A DNA stretch of 33,707 nucleotides from Nitrospirota bacterium. GTDB taxonomy: Bacteria; Nitrospirota_A; Leptospirillia; Leptospirillales; Leptospirillaceae. The stretch is taken from NCBI GenBank assembly GCA_027415455.1, contig DAIBSV010000005.1, forward strand, positions 1-33,707, given 5' to 3'. Position 1 is the first letter of the stretch, and each line of letters opens with the position of its first letter. The notes below the pieces were generated by a model that saw only the letters and a list, made by a program, of their open reading frames with translations, was not told the DNA's origin and ran no database searches. Positions 1 through 7,310 of the stretch are shown piece by piece. Both the position numbers and the translations under genes were made by a program.

Positions 1-1
1 G

Positions 2-373
2 GCCGCCCATCCGGTGAATGCGTCGAAGGTCCAATGGATCTTCACGGCCAACAATGTGGCGGAAATGTCGAAGCCGCTTCTCTCCCGGTTCATGGTCGTT
101 CCGGTTCGGGAACCCAACGACGAGGAGCTGCGGGAGGCGATCATTCCCGCGCTCTATCGGGACATCCTCGAGGAGAACCATCTGGTCGGGAAGGCGCCGG
201 AGTCCCTGTCGGAGGAGGCGATCGACACCATTTCTGGATCCCCCAGAGAAGCCCGGAAACGGATTCTCCGTCTTCTGGCCGGCTACGCACGTGCCGGGAA
301 GTTCGAGGCCCCGGAAGAAGAAATCGGCGTTCAAAGAAAAAACATTGGCTTTTGTGCAGGAGGACGCGAATGA
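2..373 (+). CDS. AAA+ ATPase, C-terminal part (5' end outside the window)
   Basis: The reading frame is open to the left edge, so only about the last 123 residues are visible. They hold a sensor-1-like strand (WIFTANN) followed by a segment with an arginine-finger-like LLSRF. After that comes a small helical lid with GSPREARKRILR, the usual end of an AAA+ module of the Lon-like/MoxR-like kind. The Walker A and B motifs would lie upstream and cannot be checked. The family uses ATP hydrolysis to remodel or unfold proteins; the substrate is unknown. The stop overlaps the next start (ATGA), so the two are probably translationally coupled. Whether a protease domain was present in the missing part cannot be said. 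The ATPase assignment is fairly safe, the subfamily is not. Confidence 0.7.
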   Translation, partial: AAHPVNASKVQWIFTANNVAEMSKPLLSRFMVVPVREPNDEELREAIIPALYRDILEENHLVGKAPESLSEEAIDTISGSPREARKRILRLLAGYARAGKFEAPEEEIGVQRKNIGFCAGGRE

Positions 374-633
374 GCAATAAACACCTCTATTTTTCCCGGT
401 CGGACACAAAAACGGTTCTTCGGCTCCCCGAGTCTTTTTCGGGTTTCACGGCCCGGATGCTGAGTATCCGGCATGAGAGACGGAAAATCACCATCGTGCT
501 GACGCTCTGCGACAAGGAAGAGGCAACGCATGTTCCGGTGGCCACCTACACGTCGATGGAAGAGGCTGTCGCGGATATGGAAGAGATGAACCGGATCCTG
601 CTCGAAAAGGACGAGTCGCTTGTTGAGGGATAA
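370..633 (+). CDS. Small hypothetical protein (87 aa)
   Basis: I do not recognise this protein. It starts at the ATG overlapping the stop of the AAA+ gene, with a good ribosome binding site (AGGAGG) about 7 bases upstream. The N-terminal half looks beta-rich and the C-terminal half is a charged helix rich in Glu and Met (MEEAVADMEEMNRILLE). There is no signal peptide or membrane segment. Coupling to the AAA+ ATPase suggests it is an accessory or adaptor of that protein, but this is inference only. Confidence 0.6.
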   Translation: MSNKHLYFSRSDTKTVLRLPESFSGFTARMLSIRHERRKITIVLTLCDKEEATHVPVATYTSMEEAVADMEEMNRILLEKDESLVEG

Positions 634-666
634 ATCGTTGCGATTGAAAAACGTCAAGGAGACCCC

Positions 667-1446
667 ATGCTAATCCAGTTTGTCTCTGATCTTCATATTG
701 ATGCTTGGGGGCACGGAATCACCCAGCCACTCCCCTTTGGCCCGGAACACGTTGTCGGAGATGTTCTCGTCGTCGCAGGGGATGTGGACGAGGGGATATC
801 GAGTCTCTTGACCTACCTGAAAATCTTGAGCGAAGCCGGAAAACCCGTCCTTTATGTGCCGGGAAACCACGACTACTTTGCGGGGACATGGACGACCTAC
901 ACCGAAAGACTCACACAAGGCCTTCCGTCCGGCGTAACCTTGTTAAACCGCACAGAAATGGCCCTTGGCGGTGTCCGATTCCTGGGTTGTACCCTTTGGA
1001 CAAATTTCGGGGGATCGACTCGAAAAATGAGAGACTGCGAGAGTGGAATGCCGGACTATGAAAATATCGTGAAGGATAAGAGCACATGGACCACGATCAC
1101 GGGTGAAGATGTCCTTCAGCGCCACACCGAAGAGCTGGAATGGCTCAAGGGAAGGCTTGCAGAGCCATTTCCCGGCCCAACGGTCGTCATCACGCATCAT
1201 GCCCCATCGGTGAGGTCAAACTCTCTTGAATTTCAGGGATCCCGAATCGGGACAGCCTTTTATTCGAGTCTGGAATGGCTGATCGAGAAATCCCAGCCCG
1301 ACCTCTGGATCCACGGCCACATGCACAATGCCAGCGATTATCGGATTGGAAAGACGCGGGTCGTCTGCAATCCCTGTGGGTATTACGAAGGTGAGAATCC
1401 GAAGTGGGATTCCAAAAAATGTGTGATTGTAGGAGAAAACGGGTGA
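667..1446 (+). CDS. Calcineurin-like metallophosphoesterase
   Basis: This 259-residue protein carries the full set of metallophosphoesterase signatures in order: SDLHID near residue 8 (D-x-H), a GDVD motif, GNHDYF, a THHAPS motif and HGHMH near the C terminus. These residues bind the two-metal centre of calcineurin-like phosphoesterases, which hydrolyse phosphomonoesters or phosphodiesters. The natural substrate cannot be deduced. No signal peptide is seen, so it is probably cytoplasmic. The ATG is preceded by AAGGAG at a normal distance. It is the last gene of the plus-strand group and runs toward a strong hairpin at 1476-1509. Length is normal for single-domain members. Confidence 0.9.
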   Translation: MLIQFVSDLHIDAWGHGITQPLPFGPEHVVGDVLVVAGDVDEGISSLLTYLKILSEAGKPVLYVPGNHDYFAGTWTTYTERLTQGLPSGVTLLNRTEMALGGVRFLGCTLWTNFGGSTRKMRDCESGMPDYENIVKDKSTWTTITGEDVLQRHTEELEWLKGRLAEPFPGPTVVITHHAPSVRSNSLEFQGSRIGTAFYSSLEWLIEKSQPDLWIHGHMHNASDYRIGKTRVVCNPCGYYEGENPKWDSKKCVIVGENG

Positions 1447-1475
1447 GCAAAAACGACCTGTTATCTCACTATGGC

Positions 1476-1509
1476 GAATCATAGCCCTGCGTCATCGCAG
1501 GGGTGATTC
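1476..1509. terminator. Long hairpin between convergent genes, possible bidirectional terminator
   Basis: Outer arms GAATCA (1476-1481) and TGATTC (1504-1509) and inner arms CCCTGCG (1485-1491) and CGCAGGG (1496-1502) pair perfectly, around a TCAT loop with a small internal bulge. It lies between the ends of two convergent genes. Neither side has a clear T-run, so it is not a textbook intrinsic terminator. Transcript-end protection is an alternative. Confidence 0.45.
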
Positions 1510-1512
1510 CGA

Positions 1513-2046
1513 TCAGGATGACTCCTGTTCAAATCTCGCAGAGATATATTTCTCATCGACCAACGCCGGAAATCCTCTGATCTCAATCAGTAAATCGGTT
1601 TGGGATGTGACAGGTGCAACAGAAACACTGGAGACACCATGACTTCCACCGCCTCCTCCCCCTCCGCCAGAAACCTCTGTCAGAACCAAGGTTTGGATTG
1701 TCGTTTCGACGAGGGCATTTGCTTCTGGATATTCCATAGCAAGATACATTTTGGCCCGATCAAGGGCGTCTCGTAATGACTCTTTTCGGAAAATCAGGAG
1801 ATCCTTTGTCCATATTTTTTTGAGTTTTGGCTTGAAGGTCTCGGGACAATCCTTAAAGAAACATTGAATATTTCCGACACGTTCTTTGCCAGCCTTTTCT
1901 TTTTCAATCCGGATTCTTTCGGCCTGAATGGCATCCAGCTTTTTCTTTTCTTCAGCCGCCTTCAGACGATCCGGAAGATCATAACAAACATCACATTGAG
2001 AGACGACATTTCCGTGTTCACAAATATCATTGTAACCAACAGCCAT
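1513..2046 (-). CDS. Small Cys-motif (putative zinc-binding) protein, 177 aa
   Basis: Not assigned to a known family. The N terminus holds CEHG and CDVC, a likely four-ligand Cys/His metal site, followed by a long charged helix of Lys and Glu. A second CFFKDC pair follows, and near the C terminus is a run of eight glycines that looks like a flexible linker. The frame extends upstream over topA, but that part is only a shadow. The ATG at 2046 has AAGGAG about 7 bases before it and starts 34 bases after the topA stop. It is probably the last gene of the J-protein/lipoprotein/topA operon. A nucleic-acid or protein-binding role is a guess from the Cys motifs. Confidence 0.7.
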   Translation of the reverse strand: MAVGYNDICEHGNVVSQCDVCYDLPDRLKAAEEKKKLDAIQAERIRIEKEKAGKERVGNIQCFFKDCPETFKPKLKKIWTKDLLIFRKESLRDALDRAKMYLAMEYPEANALVETTIQTLVLTEVSGGGGGGGGSHGVSSVSVAPVTSQTDLLIEIRGFPALVDEKYISARFEQESS

Positions 2047-2080
2047 TGGCGCTCCTTTTCGATTTAAAACATTGAGGATG

Positions 2081-4066
2081 TCAATGTTTCCCCGCCTGCT
2101 TGTCTCCGGATATTTTCCACGGCGTTCCGATCCGGCCTCCGGTCGGATCCGGCCACCAGATTCCGTGACCATGGCCGCAGCGAAAATAGAGCTTCTGGTT
2201 TTTCGTCCGAAGCGCTGAGGTTTTCTCGCCACATTCCGGGCAGGGAGGACCGTCGCTATTGGGAGGAAGGATCTGTGAGCCGATTGTTCCCTCAACGTCC
2301 CTGAAAATTTTCCCACACGATTCGGCCTGACATTTCCAGAAAAAACGATCCGTTTTTTTCGAGAAGAGACGAAGGGCCTGGGATTGACACAACGGGCAGG
2401 CGGCCTCGCTGTGCTGGCGGATCTGTCCGAGATTTTCCTGGAGGTCGTCCCAGACGGTTTGAAGAATCACCTTGGCCGAGGACTTCTGGTGGACGATGTC
2501 ATCGAGGCTTTGTTCGACATCCTTGGTGTAGGCATATTCGGCAAATTTGAACCGGTAGGCGATGACGGCGTCGATGATCTCCTCGCCGAGCGGCGTGGGC
2601 ATGAGGCTCCGGGACTTCTCCACCATATATTCCTTGGACAAGAGCGTCTTGATGATCGTGGCATACGTGGACGGGCGCCCGATTCCCAACTTTTCGAGCA
2701 TCTTGATGAGCGTAGCCTGTGTGTAGCGCCGGGGAGGCGTCGTTTTTCCGGCCTTGGCGCTCCCCTTGATGGCGGTCAGCATTTCGCCCTCGTTGAGTGG
2801 GGGCACAGGATTTTTGGCCTCGTTTTCTGTCTTTTTTCCCTCGTCTTCATCGTCCTCCGGAACCCGGTAAAGAGTCTTCCACCCCTCATCCACGAGTTTG
2901 CGACCAGAGGCTTTAAAGACGAGGGGCCGACCTTCGAATTGTCCGGCGTCGAGGGTCGCAGAGGTCACCTCGTAGCGAGCATCGGCCATCTGGGAGGCGA
3001 TCGCTTTTCGCCAAATCAGATTATAGAGTTGCTTTTCCTCTTCCGTCTCGCCGGCGTCATCGTGTTCGGCGTGCGTAGGACGGATCGCTTCATGGGCCTC
3101 CTGGGACCCTTCCTTGGCATTCCAGCGACGGGGTTTTTCGGAAAGGACGAAACCCCGTGCCAGGGCCTCGCGCCGAAGCATGGTCTCTCCTTCTTCGGAA
3201 AGGTTCGGGCTATCGGTCCGGTGATAGGTGATGTGGCCGTTCTGATACAGGGATTGGGCGAGCGCCATCACCTGGTCAACGCCGATACCGAGCAGCTTCG
3301 ATCCTTCGGCCTGGAGGGTCGTCGTGATGAACGGAGGGTCGGGGGACTCCCGGGCCTCCTTGCGGGCCGCCTTGACGACGGTGAAGGTCAATCCGGGGAT
3401 CGCCTCCGCGAGACGCTTGGCAAACGCCTCGTCGTCAAAATATTCGACTCCGGACTCCCACTTGGCGACCCATTTGTCGGGGAAATGGGCAAGCACCGTA
3501 AAGAAGTTTTTTGAGGAGAAGGCGCGCAGTTCCCGTTCGCGCTCGACAAGAAGACGGAGAGCCGGGACCTGGACGCGTCCGGCCGAGGCTCGTTTTCCGA
3601 GATCGCGGCTCAGGGGAGAGGAGACCTCCCATCCGATGATCCGATCGAGGGCGCGACGGACTTCGCGGGCCATGACAAGGCGCATATTGATGGGGCGGGG
3701 CGCAGCAAAGGCGGCTTTAATGGCCGCTTCGGTAATCTCGTTGTAGGTGACGCGGGGAGGATCGGAGAGATTCAGGACAACCTTCAGGTGCCAGGCGATG
3801 GCTTCCCCTTCCCGATCGGGGTCGGTGGCCAGGATCACCGCATCGGCTTTTTCCGCCAGTTCCTTGAGGGACGCGATGTCCCGCATGCGTTCCGGACGGA
3901 CTTCGTAGTGCATTTTGAAGTCAGGAGGGAGAACCCGGGCGCGATCGTCGTTGGAAATCGGCAGGTCACGAATGTGACCAACGGAGGCCTTGACGGAATA
4001 GCCGGATCCGAGAATCTTGCCGATCTTCTTGGCTTTTGTGGGCGATTCCACAATGACGAGCTTCAC
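2081..4066 (-). CDS. topA: DNA topoisomerase I (type IA), plasmid-type
   Basis: This 661-residue protein begins with a TOPRIM domain (IVESPTKAKKI at the N terminus, TDPDREGE near residues 81-88). The type IA core with SAGRVQ near 161-166 follows. The catalytic tyrosine is Tyr281 in HITYHRTDS, where chromosomal enzymes usually have MRTDS. Two C-terminal zinc-ribbon-like modules are visible (CPLC...CxxxxCG and CPEC...CGHGHG). The enzyme relaxes negative supercoils by transient single-strand cleavage. Plasmid and ICE copies are common and may help replication or transfer. It is shorter than the E. coli enzyme because there are fewer zinc modules. The start is GTG at 4066, 12 bases after the lipoprotein stop, so translation is probably coupled. 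Confidence 0.95.
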   Translation of the reverse strand: MKLVIVESPTKAKKIGKILGSGYSVKASVGHIRDLPISNDDRARVLPPDFKMHYEVRPERMRDIASLKELAEKADAVILATDPDREGEAIAWHLKVVLNLSDPPRVTYNEITEAAIKAAFAAPRPINMRLVMAREVRRALDRIIGWEVSSPLSRDLGKRASAGRVQVPALRLLVERERELRAFSSKNFFTVLAHFPDKWVAKWESGVEYFDDEAFAKRLAEAIPGLTFTVVKAARKEARESPDPPFITTTLQAEGSKLLGIGVDQVMALAQSLYQNGHITYHRTDSPNLSEEGETMLRREALARGFVLSEKPRRWNAKEGSQEAHEAIRPTHAEHDDAGETEEEKQLYNLIWRKAIASQMADARYEVTSATLDAGQFEGRPLVFKASGRKLVDEGWKTLYRVPEDDEDEGKKTENEAKNPVPPLNEGEMLTAIKGSAKAGKTTPPRRYTQATLIKMLEKLGIGRPSTYATIIKTLLSKEYMVEKSRSLMPTPLGEEIIDAVIAYRFKFAEYAYTKDVEQSLDDIVHQKSSAKVILQTVWDDLQENLGQIRQHSEAACPLCQSQALRLFSKKTDRFFWKCQAESCGKIFRDVEGTIGSQILPPNSDGPPCPECGEKTSALRTKNQKLYFRCGHGHGIWWPDPTGGRIGTPWKISGDKQAGKH

Positions 4067-4078
4067 AATGGCAACCGC

Positions 4079-4996
4079 TCAGTCCGCAGGAATGAGACGC
4101 GCAAGGATGAACCCGTAGGGATCGGTCCCGGTGATTTCAAAGGGAGTCCCCTCCCCATCGTCATAAGGAACGTAATACTTCTTGCAAAGATTGCGGTAAA
4201 GCGCCCCCTGGATGCACAGGAAGACGTTTCCCCGACGGTATCCCTTGAAAACGCCGACGATCGTGGACTGTCCCGGCATGATGGTGGCCACGGGAGGAAT
4301 ACCAGGCGGAACCGGCCCGCTGTCGTCGGGGCCAAGCGTCGGGAAGGTGGGATTGAGCCACACAGCCACCGGTTTGGGAAGGTCGGAGATCACCTTGAAC
4401 GACACGTGTTGGTCGTAAGGAGACCGATGACGGGGGAACGACTTCTGGGCCGTGTAGGACGCGGCGAAGGGAACGGCCTTTTCGTAAACGATCTGGTTAT
4501 TGTCGAGACGCACGGCGGTGAGCCAGATCCAGTTATGCCCGAGAGGATCACGACCGGCTGAAGAGAAGATGACGAAATTCGCCGGCATGACATGGCCGGG
4601 AATGGACACCGCCTGGTTGATTTGACCATGCCTGACCATATAGTAGCGTTCCTGGCTCGTAGAGAGTCGTGTCCGTCCTGGTCCAATGACAAGGGAGAGG
4701 CGATCGTCATGAGCCAGAAGCGCACGAATCAACTGATGGCGGAGAAGGCGCTCCTCGAAGGTCGACAATCCCCGGGAACGGGCGATCTCGATCGTGGGTT
4801 TCGTATCACGAAAATGCCGGGAAAAGGTCTCGATCGCTTTCGATGCCGTAAAACGGTCGGCAAACTCCTGAACCGCCCGATCGAAGGCTTTCAAGCGGGC
4901 GTCAGCCGAGGGAGGGGCCGGAGGTGCGGAAGAGCAGGCCGCCAACACCACGAGAGCGAGCAAGGCGACAGCGCGGAAGCAGGCAGTCTTGACCAT
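4079..4996 (-). CDS. Putative outer-membrane lipoprotein (305 aa)
   Basis: The N terminus has a typical lipoprotein signal: a basic start, a Leu/Val/Ala-rich core and a lipobox LAAC with the lipidated Cys at residue 21. A Pro/Ala linker follows. The mature protein is soluble, with a helical first half (TFEERLLRHQLIRALLAHDD) and a beta-rich second half containing WIWLTAVRLDNNQIVYE. The general plan (lipid anchor plus alpha/beta domain reporting on added helices and strands) recalls LpoB/CsgG/FlgO-type envelope lipoproteins, but I see no diagnostic motif. It sits between a membrane J-domain gene (3 bases away) and topA. A second lipoprotein beside a second membrane J-domain gene occurs at 30540-31478. 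Confidence 0.75.
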   Translation of the reverse strand: MVKTACFRAVALLALVVLAACSSAPPAPPSADARLKAFDRAVQEFADRFTASKAIETFSRHFRDTKPTIEIARSRGLSTFEERLLRHQLIRALLAHDDRLSLVIGPGRTRLSTSQERYYMVRHGQINQAVSIPGHVMPANFVIFSSAGRDPLGHNWIWLTAVRLDNNQIVYEKAVPFAASYTAQKSFPRHRSPYDQHVSFKVISDLPKPVAVWLNPTFPTLGPDDSGPVPPGIPPVATIMPGQSTIVGVFKGYRRGNVFLCIQGALYRNLCKKYYVPYDDGEGTPFEITGTDPYGFILARLIPAD

Positions 4997-4999
4997 GGC

Positions 5000-5974
5000 T
5001 CATCCTTTCTCGGAGTGAAGAAGCCGTCCCAGACCACGGAAAAACCTGAGAGCAAGGGACATGATCACGTGAACACAAAGCATACACCCAAACGAGACGA
5101 CGATGGCCGCAAGAAGCAATTTGGGTTGGGATTCAATCCATGTTGAAGGAAGCAAGGGAAAAAACGTCTTGATCACAACGAGGGCCAACAGCATCCCGAA
5201 AACGAGATCGAAATTGTTGATAAAGTCTTCAGCGGAGGACGACAGCGTCTTGGTCGGACGGGAAACGGTGGGTGTCGTCCGGATCGTCTCTCTCCGGAAC
5301 CGCTCGTCGGTCGGGGGCGGAGGTGAACCTTTCTCCGTCGAGGCCTGCGACGTCTCCTTGCTTTCGTCATACTTGACCCGGGGATCGACGTCCGTTGTGG
5401 TCCAGACATGGCGTCGGCGTGTCTTTTCCTGGTAGTCAGGTTCCCAGAACCCCTCGTTCCAGGGAATGTTCAGGCTGTGGATCTTGCCGGCATCGACCCA
5501 GGAGCGTTGGGCCACGACCACGAACATGTCGTCAGACACCATCACGCCATAGATATAGCCGGAGGTCACCAGCTCGCTGAGGCGATTGAGCACGCTGAGG
5601 CGAATCGGCCGGGGGATCGTATGGAGATACATGTGGAGGGCAGGGGTGTTCAGAATCATGCGCCGTCCATCGTCTTTCACATAGGTCAGGATCAGGGAAT
5701 CCTCCCGGATCCAGGGGATATCCTTGATGTCGTAGACATCGGGCGTGTTTTTTTCTCTCCGACGCTCGGCATCGAGCTTCCTGTCGTAGGCGGCTCTCTT
5801 CGCAGGATCCGAGAGAATCTCATAAGCTTCCTTGACCTTCAGAAACAGGGGACCGGTCGTGGCGTTGTGGGTCGCGTCGGGGTGAAACATCTGTGCAGCC
5901 CGCCGCCAGGCTTTCTTGATGTCCTCGCTCGTCGCATTCTTCGGAATGCCGAGCGTTGCGTAGTAGTCAATCAT
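5000..5974 (-). CDS. Membrane-anchored J-domain (DnaJ-like) protein
   Basis: Residues 1-65 form a J domain (DYYATLGIPKNATSEDIKKA, with the essential HPD at 31-33). J domains stimulate the ATPase of Hsp70 (DnaK). The DnaJ Gly/Phe and zinc regions are absent. A middle domain of about 120 residues of unknown fold is followed by a Ser/Thr/Pro-rich linker. Two hydrophobic segments near the C terminus (VFGMLLALVVIKTFFPLL and LLLAAIVVSFGCMLC) should anchor it in the inner membrane with the J domain in the cytoplasm. The ATG at 5974 is chosen over the upstream extension because AAAGGAGG precedes it and the J domain starts there. It is the first gene of a minus-strand operon and lies just beyond a terminator. 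Confidence 0.85.
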   Translation of the reverse strand: MIDYYATLGIPKNATSEDIKKAWRRAAQMFHPDATHNATTGPLFLKVKEAYEILSDPAKRAAYDRKLDAERRREKNTPDVYDIKDIPWIREDSLILTYVKDDGRRMILNTPALHMYLHTIPRPIRLSVLNRLSELVTSGYIYGVMVSDDMFVVVAQRSWVDAGKIHSLNIPWNEGFWEPDYQEKTRRRHVWTTTDVDPRVKYDESKETSQASTEKGSPPPPTDERFRRETIRTTPTVSRPTKTLSSSAEDFINNFDLVFGMLLALVVIKTFFPLLPSTWIESQPKLLLAAIVVSFGCMLCVHVIMSLALRFFRGLGRLLHSEKG

Positions 5975-6013
5975 GGCGGACCTCCTTTCACGATCCGAGA
6001 GTATCACAAGATC

Positions 6014-6056
6014 AAAAAAAGGCGGCTTTTCCATGGTGTCACCGGAGAAAGCCGCC
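6014..6056 (-). terminator. Rho-independent terminator
   Basis: Read on the minus strand, GGCGGCTTT (6056-6048) pairs perfectly with AAAGCCGCC (6029-6021) and is followed directly by a run of seven T (6020-6014). It closes the ParB-like/small-protein unit and separates it from the J-domain operon downstream. Confidence 0.88.
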
Positions 6057-6122
6057 GAATTAAGTGTTTTTAGAATAAAGATAAAATTTTAAAAAAGGAG
6101 TAAAAAAACCACCTTGACACAA

Positions 6123-6341
6123 TTAAAATGCGACGATGCGAATTTCACCGGACTCGGGATCGACATGAATGGCAACCTCCTGAGGGCCCAGTTCCTTGAG
6201 AACGCCAGAACAATCGCATTCGGCCACGCCACACAAAAGGCGTCGCGTCTTGTTGACCTGGAAGCGAGAAAGCAGGCCATCCTCCCCCACCTTCAGTCGA
6301 ACAACCGTACCATGTCGGACGTTGGTCAGGGTAACGATCAT
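6123..6341 (-). CDS. Small hypothetical protein (72 aa)
   Basis: Unrecognised. It looks beta-rich and has three Cys close together (LLCGVAECDCSG), possibly a metal site or disulphide. The ATG overlaps the stop of the ParB-like gene (ATGA at 6338-6341), so it is translationally coupled and likely works with that protein. Transcription would end at the terminator at 6014-6056. No membrane segment is seen. Confidence 0.65.
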   Translation of the reverse strand: MIVTLTNVRHGTVVRLKVGEDGLLSRFQVNKTRRLLCGVAECDCSGVLKELGPQEVAIHVDPESGEIRIVAF

Positions 6342-6904
6342 ACGACGCCCATGAGAGGAAGAGCGTGAGAAATCAAGGCCGCCAGAATGCGTTTCTGGTC
6401 TCCGCTACTAAGTTGCAGAACGGCATTGAGAAGGTCTTCCGTTGTGGCCGGCGATCCTTTCGACCGGGTGATTGGATGAGAAAGGCTCATCTTCGGGGCC
6501 GGTTTCGTCTTGCGCTCGAGCGTGTTGATAATCGACTCGCAGGAGCTCTTCAAGACGCCGCGATCGATGTCGCCCAAGTGACGGCGAAAGAGGTTGACGC
6601 CGATGATGTAGATCGCCGGGTCGCCGCCTTGGGTTTCGGGATCAAACTCGCGGCAGCGCAGGTTGAACCCGAGATCCCGGATCGCACGATAGCGAAGCAC
6701 GCCGTCGAGAAGAACTCCCTGATAGGTCACGATGGGTTCGATTTGACCAAACCTGAGAATTGATGCCCGAATGTCGTCGTAAACCGTGCGGCGGATCGTT
6801 GGGAATTGGTTTAGGACCGGATGGAGGACGGGGCTCTCAGGAAGGTCCCGACCGCGAACGATATACTCTTCTCCTGGCTCCCTCTCCGCAAAAGGTGAAT
6901 CCAT
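6338..6904 (-). CDS. ParB/Srx-fold N-terminal domain protein
   Basis: The 188-residue protein contains the ParB N-domain pattern. There is a helix-strand segment IRASILRFGQIEPIVTYQG (about residues 45-63) followed by DGVLRYRA (67-74), equivalent to the GERRxRA box of ParB/Spo0J. In that family the box binds CTP or acts in nuclease-like members. The usual central helix-turn-helix and dimerisation domain of a full partition ParB is not obvious; the C-terminal half is a Ser/Lys-rich stretch ending in short helices. No ParA gene is nearby. It may therefore be a transfer or plasmid regulator or nuclease rather than a partition protein. The start has GGAGGGTGA before the ATG. Confidence 0.75.
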   Translation of the reverse strand: MDSPFAEREPGEEYIVRGRDLPESPVLHPVLNQFPTIRRTVYDDIRASILRFGQIEPIVTYQGVLLDGVLRYRAIRDLGFNLRCREFDPETQGGDPAIYIIGVNLFRRHLGDIDRGVLKSSCESIINTLERKTKPAPKMSLSHPITRSKGSPATTEDLLNAVLQLSSGDQKRILAALISHALPLMGVV

Positions 6905-6967
6905 CAGTCACCCTCCAAAGATTAGAAAATTTTAATTTGTTCTCAGACATAACTGGAACCGCCTGAT

Positions 6968-6997
6968 ATTTTAGATTGTGACTTTCGTCACAGTCAA
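6968..6997 (-). promoter_or_regulatory. Promoter of the ParB-like gene with palindromic operator
   Basis: On the minus strand a -35 box TTGACT (6997-6992) and a -10 box TAAAAT (6973-6968) are separated by 18 bases. The spacer contains a perfect inverted repeat, TGTGAC and GTCACA around four bases (6977-6992). It matches the CRP/FNR-family pattern TGTGA-N6-TCACA. A protein bound there would block RNA polymerase, so repression is the likely outcome. The binding protein is not known. Confidence 0.6.
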
Positions 6998-7048
6998 GCG
7001 AAGGACACCCTCCATAAATAGTGACAATGGAAAGTGGATTAAGGCAAA

Positions 7049-7282
7049 TCACGCCTTGTTTTTTGTGGGTGGCTCCCCGTCCTTCAGAAACTTCTTGAAA
7101 TCACGGTCTTTTTCGAGAACACTTTCGATCATAAGCGCACAGAGATCATCGATTTTGATCTCCGTCCCAAGATTGGTCCTGTAATAGTCGGCGTATTTTT
7201 TCAGAACGTCGTTCACCTTCCCTTCAATGCGGACGCGATAGATTGTGGGAGGTATTTCTTGTTTTCGAGGAGAAATAAACAT
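7049..7282 (-). CDS. DUF2274-like small conjugation protein
   Basis: This 77-residue soluble protein follows trbI directly, exactly where many trb operons carry a DUF2274 gene. The sequence fits that family: a short strand (YRVRIEGKV) followed by helices and the end EKDRDFKKFLKDG, like the SDRAFRR end of known members. The function of the family is not known. A TTG lies two codons upstream, but AGGAG is 8 bases before the ATG at 7282, which I prefer. It is the last gene of the trb operon. Confidence 0.65.
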   Translation of the reverse strand: MFISPRKQEIPPTIYRVRIEGKVNDVLKKYADYYRTNLGTEIKIDDLCALMIESVLEKDRDFKKFLKDGEPPTKNKA

Positions 7283-7310
7283 GCACAACGCTCCTTTCTA
7301 AATGAGAGAA

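Noticed and set aside
2384..3514. A 376-codon plus-strand frame.
   Set aside because: Antisense to topA, which has all catalytic motifs.
5408..6073. A 221-codon plus-strand frame.
   Set aside because: Antisense to the J-domain gene and runs across its promoter and the terminator at 6014-6056.
7041..7063. Hairpin AAGGC/GCCTT followed by a T-run on the plus strand.
   Set aside because: The T-run is on the plus strand but all transcription nearby is on the minus strand, and the stem is only five pairs.
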